In this document: piece by piece, positions 33,190 through 40,502 of the stretch
How positions within the stretch are numbered: the stretch's first letter is position 1
Layout of the letters: every line of letters begins with the position of its first letter
NCBI RefSeq assembly: GCF_000008545.1
Contig: NC_000853.1
Span: forward strand, 1,316,465-1,380,464
Direction: 5' to 3'
Origin: Thermotoga maritima MSB8
GTDB lineage: Bacteria; Thermotogota; Thermotogae; Thermotogales; Thermotogaceae
DNA length: 64,000 nucleotides
Translations under genes and position numbers: made by a program
The notes under the pieces: model-generated
What the model saw: the letters and a program-made list of their open reading frames with translations, nothing else
Told to the model about the DNA's origin: nothing
Database searches by the model: none

Positions 33190-33530
33190 ATGAAAAAAGA
33201 GATAATAACATTGGACGAGTTTCAGAAAGAATTCGAAGAACTGATAAAAAGGTATGTTCCAAGACGAAGAAGGGATAAATTGATATCGAAATATGAAAGT
33301 CTGATAAATACTCTGGCCATTGAAGGAGAAAAAGTCTTAGTGCAACCTTACTTCGAAAAACTCAAAGGGATTGGTGATGTGAATTTATATGCTCTTAGGT
33401 TGGAAAAGAAAAATCCAAAAAGAACTATGTAGTTTTTCTCTGCGCTTTTTTAGAAAAGGAAAGCAGCGATTATGACAGAGCTATAAACAACGCAAAGAAA
33501 AGATTACAAAAGATCACGGGAATATTGTGA
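33190..33530 (+). pseudogene. HigB/RelE-type toxin with internal deletion and frameshift
   Basis: From ATG 33190 the frame encodes 80 residues of a RelE/HigB-like protein (LVQPYFEKLKGIGDVNLYALRLEKKNPKRT), then stops at 33430. A second frame picks up the expected C-terminus just before it: KKNYVVFLCAFLEKESSDYD, then RAINNAKKRLQKITGIL, ending at 33528-33530. About a dozen residues of the central strand appear lost between two A-rich segments. The toxin is probably dead. It stands directly before the antitoxin gene, as in higBA. Confidence 0.72.
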
Positions 33531-33554
33531 AAGATCTAAGAGGAGGTGACGGAG

Positions 33555-33938
33555 GTGAAGGAATTCAAAAAGTATTCCGATGTTTTTGAATTGTTCGAAG
33601 AAATGGGATTTCATCATTCTGAAGAGGAAAAAGTTTTTATCGAAGTGATGTCTCAGATAGGAGGTCAGCTGCTAGCCTATAGGAAGATGCACAACCTGAC
33701 CCAGAAAGATCTGGCCAAAAAGCTTGGAGTATCCCAGTCTATGGTTTCAAAAATTGAAACAGGAGAGAAAAACATATCTATTAGGGTGCTGGCAAAGATA
33801 GTCGCTGCACTTGGTGGTAAAATCAAAATATCTCTTGGGTTACTGCCGGAAGAAGAAAACAAATCACCAAGATATGGCTTTGGAGTGTCTGAAGAAATAA
33901 TCACATCTTTTGAAGCTCAAAGGAGTGTCGCTGCATGA
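33555..33938 (+). CDS. XRE-family antitoxin (HigA-like)
   Basis: GTG 33555 is placed eight bases after AGGAGG. The 127-residue protein has a Cro/C1 helix-turn-helix at about 45-90 (LTQKDLAKKLGVSQSMVSKI, then ISIRVLAKIVAALGGKIKI). A roughly 30-residue tail (EENKSPRYGFGVSEEIITSF) ends next to the chaperone-like gene. In toxin-antitoxin-chaperone systems such an antitoxin tail is what the SecB-like chaperone grips; that link is inferred. Confidence 0.8.
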   Translation: MKEFKKYSDVFELFEEMGFHHSEEEKVFIEVMSQIGGQLLAYRKMHNLTQKDLAKKLGVSQSMVSKIETGEKNISIRVLAKIVAALGGKIKISLGLLPEEENKSPRYGFGVSEEIITSFEAQRSVAA

Positions 33939-34369
33939 TGAAGCAAAAAAATAGTATTATCCCTTCAAGGAGTTTTTTCAGAATGCTGGGTTACTTCATT
34001 GAAGAAGCAAAATTTCAGTTAAAAGAAGTAAAAGGCAATTTTATTGATTACCAACTCGAACTCGAGCCAGAATTTGGAAAAATAGTTCATCAAAAAGATT
34101 ATTTTTCTAGGAGCATCGTTTTAGGTGTTTACATAAGAGGAAGGCAAGGAAATGTACAGGTTCACGATATGTATGTAAGAATAAAAGGTAAATTCGAAGC
34201 CAATATTGAAGAAAGCAGCGAAGATTTGTTTGACAAACTTTGTAAATACAATGGTTTAATGAACCTACTCATTATAGTTCGATCTTTCGTAGCCACAACA
34301 ACTGCTCAAATGGGGATTCATCCTGTGCTCATTCCTATGATAGACTTAACAAAGGTTGAGGTAAATTAG
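33935..34369 (+). CDS. SecB-like chaperone of a toxin-antitoxin-chaperone module
   Basis: ATG 33935 overlaps the antitoxin stop. The 144 residues end LLIIVRSFVATTTAQMGIHP, then VLIPMIDLTKVEVN, which matches the SecB C-terminal pattern (a final helix with a Thr/Ala-rich turn, then a PP-I-like strand). The middle (DYFSRSIVLGVYIRGRQGNV) fits its beta sheet. The order HigB-HigA-SecB is that of the known TAC modules, such as Rv1955-Rv1957 of M. tuberculosis. The gene is AT-rich relative to its surroundings. Confidence 0.68.
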   Translation: MMKQKNSIIPSRSFFRMLGYFIEEAKFQLKEVKGNFIDYQLELEPEFGKIVHQKDYFSRSIVLGVYIRGRQGNVQVHDMYVRIKGKFEANIEESSEDLFDKLCKYNGLMNLLIIVRSFVATTTAQMGIHPVLIPMIDLTKVEVN

Positions 34370-34478
34370 TCTTTGATTGACAGATCTTCAACTGTACAAG
34401 CCACTCTTCTTTAGAAGAATGGTAAGCGGTCAGTGGAGACAGGATTCACAGATTCCATAAAGAGTTAGGGCATCGTGT

Positions 34479-36041
34479 TCAATTTAGAAACATGTATTTC
34501 AAAATTCTTTCCAGTCTTCTTCTCACTCTTCCATCCTCTTCACACCAGAAGGCAGCAAACAGGGGTTGAACCTTGAGAGAGTACTTTTTTGCAAATTCTC
34601 TCACTACTTCTGGACCTTTTAACCTGATGCCAAACCTCACACCATCGTACCTTCCGTAGTTCCTCAGAAATCTATCAAGGAGCTTTCTGTCTGACTCTTT
34701 CATCTCGATGTATCTCAGAACAAATCTTTCCAGTCTCTTTCTTTTCATCCTTGCAAGGGCTCTCTTCACTGCTTCTTTTCTTCCTTCAACGAAAGGATGA
34801 GCCTTCACCATTGAAACAACAAATTCCATGGTCCGGTGATCTTTTGCCATGAAATCAGCGAACGACTCAATATCTTCAAGGAGTGTATATGCCTTTTTGA
34901 GCTTTTCTTTCCTTGAAAGGAACTCTCTATCAAGAAGAGCCATGTAGGTGGTAAGAAAAAGGATTTGTCTCTGATGAAAGGGGAGCTCTTTAAGCTTTTC
35001 TGACGACTCCCTGTATTTTCTTTCAATCTCCATCTTTATCCACTCGTTCCAGACAGGAAAAGGTGCCCCTGTATCAACACCAGATGTCAACAGTTTTCTT
35101 ATCGTATCTGCACGAATCATTTTTGTTTTCCCTTTCAATATATCTGAGATACCTTTGGAGCTGAGAGTTTTTCCTTTCCAAGCGACCTTTTCAACATATC
35201 TTCTCAACTGACTTGTGTTCGGATAAGTTGATCCTGTGTAGTCCAACACAAATTTCTTCGCTTTTTTGAGTAGAGACAGATAATCTTCTGGTACGGGAAG
35301 CGAAACGATGATATGTGCAGTGCTGTGGATAGACGGTGAATCCATGTCTTTTTCCACAACAAACAGAGTATCCAGGGCTCCAAAGAGATTTCCTGGTTCC
35401 TCTCTGTAGTATCCTAGCCAGAAAACAGCTCCTTTAGAAAGATCGTAGGCGAGTTTTGGGTGTTTTTCCTTAATGTCCCATGCCAGATCGTTCAAAGAGG
35501 AAACCATACAGGTTGGATGGGGAATTTCTCTGGACAGTTTGTAAGCCTGTATGTAACCGTGCACCGCTTCAGAGAGGTCTCCAGAATCTGCTTCCCTTCT
35601 TGCCAGGGAGAGATATAAAAAAGAAAGTGTGGATTTTCTGTAGTTGTTCTTCCACACCCTCATCTTCCGCAGTGGCTTTACTCCGCTTGCTTCAAAGTTT
35701 ATTAAAGTAACGATCACAGTATCTCTTATTGATTTTGACATCTTGGGAAGGTTTCTTTTCAGGTACCTGTACAGATTCATATCTACTTTGCCTGTATATT
35801 TTAAAAATACCAGTTTGTTCGCTAAAAGGAAGTACTTCGCAGTTTCAGACCTGCTGTTCTCCACAGCTTTGTCTGCTCTCCGAATCGCTTCTTTGAAGTT
35901 CCCTTTCCACGCGAGTTTTAAAACATCAAGAATTCTCTTACAATCTCCTGGAATGTTTCCCTCACAGAGAAGATAATTGGCGACCGGGAGAGAAAATGCA
36001 CCATACTTGAAGATTTCTTTGAGACTCTCAATACCTTTCAT
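34479..36041 (-). CDS. TPR-like regulator with central helix-turn-helix (module 4)
   Basis: ATG 36041, with AGAGGTGA upstream, gives 520 residues. It is a near-duplicate of the module 3 regulator: the HTH and C-terminal half are identical at DNA level, while the TPR part has scattered changes (RLSEAVHDY to DLSEAVHGY, REKHPKLAHALSQG to KEKHPKLAYDLSKG). It is divergent from the exported-peptide gene at 36196, and no hicBA follows it. Likely a peptide-responsive transcription factor for module 4. Confidence 0.7.
   Translation of the reverse strand: MKGIESLKEIFKYGAFSLPVANYLLCEGNIPGDCKRILDVLKLAWKGNFKEAIRRADKAVENSRSETAKYFLLANKLVFLKYTGKVDMNLYRYLKRNLPKMSKSIRDTVIVTLINFEASGVKPLRKMRVWKNNYRKSTLSFLYLSLARREADSGDLSEAVHGYIQAYKLSREIPHPTCMVSSLNDLAWDIKEKHPKLAYDLSKGAVFWLGYYREEPGNLFGALDTLFVVEKDMDSPSIHSTAHIIVSLPVPEDYLSLLKKAKKFVLDYTGSTYPNTSQLRRYVEKVAWKGKTLSSKGISDILKGKTKMIRADTIRKLLTSGVDTGAPFPVWNEWIKMEIERKYRESSEKLKELPFHQRQILFLTTYMALLDREFLSRKEKLKKAYTLLEDIESFADFMAKDHRTMEFVVSMVKAHPFVEGRKEAVKRALARMKRKRLERFVLRYIEMKESDRKLLDRFLRNYGRYDGVRFGIRLKGPEVVREFAKKYSLKVQPLFAAFWCEEDGRVRRRLERILKYMFLN
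34506..35426. repeat. about 921 bases identical to 24478-25398
   Basis: Second copy of the regulator tract described at 24478-25398, covering the HTH and C-terminal coding region. Confidence 0.8.
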
Positions 36042-36195
36042 TTTCAATCACCTCTTTATAGTTATACCCCAAAAAATCAAATTGTTTCAAAGCCCATGAA
36101 ATCTGGTGCTGAAAATGTGCTTTTAAAGAGGATTTTGGAACAGCCAAAACTTGAAAACCATATAAGGTTTGATAAAGTGATGACAGGTGATCAGA

Positions 36196-36393
36196 ATGCG
36201 AAGGGTTTTGATGATAATCTTTTTGATACTCGTTCTCCTGTCTACAATCATTTTCGCTGACAAAGTGAAGACAGATAACGAAACGCATTCCTGGAAAAGT
36301 GAGATTACGGAACAGGTTCAGGTTGCACCCAAAAGTGCAGCTACTTGTGAGGTTACTTTCAAAGGTTCAACTGCTGGAAATCAGAGTTTTTAA
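36196..36393 (+). CDS. Sec-exported signalling peptide precursor, module 4
   Basis: A 65-residue product identical to that at 26168-26365, with signal peptide MRRVLMIIFLILVLLSTIIFA and C-terminus CEVTFKGSTAGNQSF. Identity of the two peptides means modules 3 and 4 would answer to one signal. The DNA stays nearly the same as module 3 only up to the stop codon and then diverges. Confidence 0.65.
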   Translation: MRRVLMIIFLILVLLSTIIFADKVKTDNETHSWKSEITEQVQVAPKSAATCEVTFKGSTAGNQSF

Positions 36394-36731
36394 CCCTTGT
36401 TCTGCTGTACGTAAAAAATCATTTTTATTTAAGTTCACAGAAATTTTGCGATCTAAAAAACAGCCCTGTAAGTTCTTTTCAAATCATTGAAGAATTTTCT
36501 TTAAAACTTGAAAACCATATAGGGTGTTTTAGCATCTGTGCGGGGGGTGAGAAATATTGGCACCGTGCAGATGTGGGAAAGTTCCTGAGTTGTTGAGGAG
36601 GATTTTGATTCTGATGGCAAGACAGACGCAGGGAACGAAATGCAAACTTTTTGAGAGAGTGTATATAATATCTTTTAATATACTTTTTAGGAGAAGCGAA
36701 AAAGACCGATGGCTCAAGTGAGAGGTAAAGG
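36394..36731. other. intergenic stretch with possible control site
   Basis: These 338 bases hold no convincing gene. At about 36502-36523 is AAAACTTGAAAACCATATAGGG, a near copy of a sequence in the divergent promoter regions at 26113 and 36141. A GTATATAATATC segment (about 36660-36671) could be a -10 box, but no good -35 box pairs with it. Together these may be the promoter region of the module 4 enzyme operon. Confidence 0.4.
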
Positions 36732-36785
36732 ATGAAAATTTGTACAAAGGGCAAGAAATGGTTCATTTTGGGGGATGAAACATGA
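36732..36785 (+). CDS. 17-residue peptide overlapping the radical SAM gene
   Basis: ATG 36732, after GAGAGGTAAAGG, opens an 18-codon frame reading MKICTKGKKWFILGDET. Its TGA overlaps the next start (ATGA). It contains one Cys, two Gly, a Trp and a Phe. It could be a very short precursor, or a leader whose translation controls entry to the downstream gene. Coding status rests only on the ribosome site and the overlap. Confidence 0.4.
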   Translation: MKICTKGKKWFILGDET

Positions 36786-38566
36786 GAACTTCTCTTCTTT
36801 ATAAGATCAAGGAAGAAGAAAGAATACTTCCTTCCAAAAATTTAAAAGGCAATGAAATCATCTTCATTCTGGCTTTTCCTGACATATACAAGTACGGTTT
36901 GCCGAATCTAGGAATCCAGACCCTGTATAAAGAGCTGTATCTTAGAGATGATGTTGCTGTTGATAGGTATTACACAGACGAAGATCAGCCTTTCTCTTTC
37001 GAATACGGTTTCAAACTAAAAGATAGTGATTTCATAGGTATTAGTTTTCAATACGAAGGAATCGTGTTAAATGCTTTCAAAATATTGAAAGCAGGTTCTA
37101 TACCATTGATCAATCTTCTCAGAGAAGAGAACGATCCCATTATAATAGGTGGAGGACCTGTAGCTAATTATAATCCACTGCCGTTATCTCTAGTTTGTGA
37201 TGTCATAGTCTTAGGAGAGGCAGAAGAGGCTATTCATAAAATCATAGATTCATACAAAGTTTATCGAAATGTAAAAAGAAAGCGTATGAAATTCCTGCAG
37301 GCTGTCTCTCAAATAGAAGGGATTTACGTGCCTTGTATTCACGGTTTTTTCCAAACGGGTATGGTGAAACAAACCAGTCCTGTTGATATAAACGAACATC
37401 CAGCACATAGTATATTCGTTACTAAAAATACCGTTTATGAGGAAAGAGTTTTTTCTATAGAAGTGAGACGAGGATGTACCCAAAGATGCAGATTTTGTTA
37501 TATGGGGCATAGGTTAAAACCACCTAGAACTTTAAGATGGGAAACATTCAAGAAAATAGTTGATCTAGCAATTGATCAGTGCAATGTGGAAATAATTAAA
37601 CTCTTCTATGAAGGACTAGAAACTAGGATTGTAGAGCATTATCTTGAATACATCATTAAAAAAGGAGGGAGAGTGAGGATCGGTTCTCAGAGATTAGAAA
37701 AATTGTCGAAGCGGATAATAGAGATTGCTGCAATTTCCGGCCAAAGAAAGATAACTGTAGCACCAGAAACGAGCGGAAGATTACGCAAAGTAATAGGTAA
37801 ACACGAAATAAAGGATGAGGAAATATTGGAAGTGGTTAGGATCTCTTCCCTCTATGGCATACCAGATTTCGGTCTTTACTTTATCTTAGCCATACCTGGC
37901 GAGACATTTGAGGATTTAGATAAGATAGCAGATCTTATAATGAAGGTTCGGCATCAAATGAACAAACTAAAGAATACTGATGGGCGCTTGGAAATAGGTA
38001 TAAATCCTTTATATCCTAAACCTTTCACTCCTTTCCAGTATGTGAAACTTCCGTCGCTTAAGAATATTGAGGACAGATTTCTTTACATTGTAGAGAAAGT
38101 TAAAAAAGAAGGATTTCCTGTGGTTATATCAAATGATGTTGTTGACGAAAAAGTGGAAAAAAGACAAAAAGATGAAAATGAAAATGAGTCGCTTGTAAAA
38201 TTTGAAACAACGGTGTTTCATCCAATTTCTTTACTCCAACCAATGATTTCAAGGGGAGGATTAGAAATAGCTTTCTTGCTACACTATTTGCATAGCAAAC
38301 GCTTCAATACTGTCAGTGATCTTGAGAATCTCCTGAATGAGTTTGGTATAAATGCAGCTTGGTACTTTGAGGAATATATTGATAAATACTGTCCTTGGAA
38401 GATCCAGAAAACTTTAATATCAGAAGATTATCTATTAAAAGAATATTTTAAGGCTTTGAACTTTATATCAACAGATGAGGAATGTAAGTTAAATTGTTCT
38501 CAATGCTTTAATCGATGTATTGATATATCGACGACCAACTATCAGGGGGGAATGTCGAATGCTTGA
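36782..38566 (+). CDS. radical SAM protein with cobalamin-binding-type N-terminal domain
   Basis: A 594-residue protein. An N-terminal Rossmann-like domain of B12-binding type (IIIGGGPVANYNPLPLSL and DVIVLGEAEEA, about 119-150) lacks the DxHxxG cobalamin ligand motif. The radical SAM motif CTQRCRFC is at 232-239. A C-terminal Cys set (CKLNCSQCFNRC) may hold another cluster. The layout resembles the family often labelled TIGR03960, but the gene is AT-rich and diverged. The usual partner of that family is absent; an unknown protein and an MFS exporter follow instead, which suggests a role in making a small product. Confidence 0.75.
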   Translation: MRTSLLYKIKEEERILPSKNLKGNEIIFILAFPDIYKYGLPNLGIQTLYKELYLRDDVAVDRYYTDEDQPFSFEYGFKLKDSDFIGISFQYEGIVLNAFKILKAGSIPLINLLREENDPIIIGGGPVANYNPLPLSLVCDVIVLGEAEEAIHKIIDSYKVYRNVKRKRMKFLQAVSQIEGIYVPCIHGFFQTGMVKQTSPVDINEHPAHSIFVTKNTVYEERVFSIEVRRGCTQRCRFCYMGHRLKPPRTLRWETFKKIVDLAIDQCNVEIIKLFYEGLETRIVEHYLEYIIKKGGRVRIGSQRLEKLSKRIIEIAAISGQRKITVAPETSGRLRKVIGKHEIKDEEILEVVRISSLYGIPDFGLYFILAIPGETFEDLDKIADLIMKVRHQMNKLKNTDGRLEIGINPLYPKPFTPFQYVKLPSLKNIEDRFLYIVEKVKKEGFPVVISNDVVDEKVEKRQKDENENESLVKFETTVFHPISLLQPMISRGGLEIAFLLHYLHSKRFNTVSDLENLLNEFGINAAWYFEEYIDKYCPWKIQKTLISEDYLLKEYFKALNFISTDEECKLNCSQCFNRCIDISTTNYQGGMSNA

Positions 38567-40487
38567 GATTGTGGCCTTCAGAGGGGATGAATATGGTCTT
38601 TCAGCCAGGATACTGGCTGATTTTCTCGATGAATTCAGAATCCATGAAATGTCCCCCGATAACTTCAACGGGAAAGAAGAGATAGAAAATGACTTCATAA
38701 TCGTGTGCAATCCAAAACTGCTGACGGAAAATTTCCTGAGGCAGGCGTATGAATACTCCAGAGACAGGGGCATTTACTTTGGAGTCATATCTGCCCTCTC
38801 CATCGATCTGCTGAGAGAAAAACTCGCAAATTACCAGGAACAGATCTCACTTGATCCCCAGCAGTATCTTATAATCTTGAGGAAGGAAAACAAAAGTATA
38901 AAACACAGACTCAACGCGGAAGTTTTCACGCGGTACGAAAGCACGGTGGACAACTTCGACAGAGTGAAGCACAAAAAGCTCTGTTTGAGCATGGTGATAG
39001 ATGGAAACAGAAGGCATCTGCATCTGAGTGACGGAAAGATCTGCGGAATCAACAGAGACATCCCTCTGGAAGAGATTTACAGATACTTCCCGGACTGTCA
39101 GAACTGCGAATATGAGAGGGTTTATGCTCAGGATGTTCAGGCTGAGTGTATCTTCATGGACTCGTGCTCAAGCACTCTCATTTCCACCTCAGAGAAGGGA
39201 GAGTACATAAACGTTGGAATGAACTTTTTGAAGAACGCAAAGGTCCTCATCAGCTCTTACAGGCCAAAACAAGGCTATAACAGTGAGGCTCTTCTTTTCC
39301 ATCATCTCATCTCTCACGGATTCGAGGCAGGAGAAGTGCTCTACATTCTGAACACGAACTCCTACAACCACTGCTCGGACTACCTTCCGTACATACTCTA
39401 CGGCTTTCCAAACGCAAAGGTGACCATTCCAGAAAAACTGGAAGTGGACAGGCTGAGAATGGGGAAAAGCGAGATCGTTTTAGAAATCGACAGAATTGCT
39501 GGGATGAGGCTTTTAGAGATTCATGCAGGAGAGGATATTCTCAATGAAGTATTGAAAAGGCAGTTCTATGTGTTTTCCAGCGACGAGATAAGGAAGGACG
39601 TGTTCTACTCGGTGATACCCTATCCGCTCAAAAACAGTATCAAACTCTTTTTGTATTCATGGGAAGAAGTGAATGGGCCGTTGAGAATTGTTTTCGGAGT
39701 GGGGAAAAGGCTAAGAGAAGATGTGTATTCAAAAAGATATTTCAACATGAGAAAACTGGAACTTCTGGGATTCAGGCACAAGAAGATTCAGAATCAGGTT
39801 CACGATTACTTCTCGAAGATAAACGAGCAAACGGAGGTTCTGGACGAAGCAAACAGAAACCTGAAAAACTTCGATTTGCACAGATTGAGTAAGAATCTGT
39901 CAGCAGTGGAGGAGAGAATCTACAACCTTCTGGCCGATCATCTTCTTTCACAGAATCCGAAGTTTTTCATAGAGGTGTACGGCGAAAACATGACGGTCAG
40001 ATGTGCAGAAGAAGACCTTCACAAAACCATCAGGTGTCCGTACTGTGGTAATTACCTGTCAATAAAAGAGAGCGAAAACACTCTCGTACCCATGAAAAGA
40101 TACTCTGGATTTTGCAGCAACTGTCACAACGTTTTCGACACCGAGAGCGTTCATCCCCCGAAGTATCCTGAGATAGTCCTTGTTCACGAGCAACCCGACA
40201 GAAAGATCTTCTACGTGAAAGTCTGGAATGAAAATGCCCACACCACGAACAACCTGGTGTGTTTCAACCTGTGGTGTGAGAACAGAAGTGAAATGGAAAA
40301 CATTTATTTGAGCAGAGATTTTCAGGTCTTCACGCTTGAGCCTGGTGGGGAGGAAAAGTTCGAAGTCGAGGTGGCCCTGAAAAGGACAGATCAGAGAATC
40401 AACAAGACCTACTGTCTCTACGTATACTGGTTTGAAGACTTCAATCTCAGTGTCAGCACCTACACCTTCAGACTGAAGAACGTGTAG
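38559..40487 (+). CDS. unknown protein with possible CHAT/caspase-like domain, zinc ribbon and beta-rich tail
   Basis: ATG 38559 overlaps the radical SAM gene by eight bases and gives 642 residues. Residues about 142-260 resemble a CHAT (caspase-like) peptidase: LHLSDGKICG, then FMDSCSS with a candidate catalytic Cys203, then FLKNAKVLISSYRPKQG. The usual catalytic His-Gly is replaced by Asp148-Gly149, though His153 and His155 are close. A zinc ribbon (CPYC at 493-496, CSNC at 519-522) and an immunoglobulin-like C-terminal domain follow. No signal peptide is seen. A peptidase acting on a leader, or a non-catalytic relative, are both possible. Confidence 0.5.
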   Translation: MLEIVAFRGDEYGLSARILADFLDEFRIHEMSPDNFNGKEEIENDFIIVCNPKLLTENFLRQAYEYSRDRGIYFGVISALSIDLLREKLANYQEQISLDPQQYLIILRKENKSIKHRLNAEVFTRYESTVDNFDRVKHKKLCLSMVIDGNRRHLHLSDGKICGINRDIPLEEIYRYFPDCQNCEYERVYAQDVQAECIFMDSCSSTLISTSEKGEYINVGMNFLKNAKVLISSYRPKQGYNSEALLFHHLISHGFEAGEVLYILNTNSYNHCSDYLPYILYGFPNAKVTIPEKLEVDRLRMGKSEIVLEIDRIAGMRLLEIHAGEDILNEVLKRQFYVFSSDEIRKDVFYSVIPYPLKNSIKLFLYSWEEVNGPLRIVFGVGKRLREDVYSKRYFNMRKLELLGFRHKKIQNQVHDYFSKINEQTEVLDEANRNLKNFDLHRLSKNLSAVEERIYNLLADHLLSQNPKFFIEVYGENMTVRCAEEDLHKTIRCPYCGNYLSIKESENTLVPMKRYSGFCSNCHNVFDTESVHPPKYPEIVLVHEQPDRKIFYVKVWNENAHTTNNLVCFNLWCENRSEMENIYLSRDFQVFTLEPGGEEKFEVEVALKRTDQRINKTYCLYVYWFEDFNLSVSTYTFRLKNV

Positions 40488-40502
40488 AGGAGGTGAAAGG
40501 AG

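Noticed and set aside
36708-36734. 8-codon frame MAQVRGKG upstream of the 17-codon frame
   Set aside because: Too short and without a clear ribosome site.
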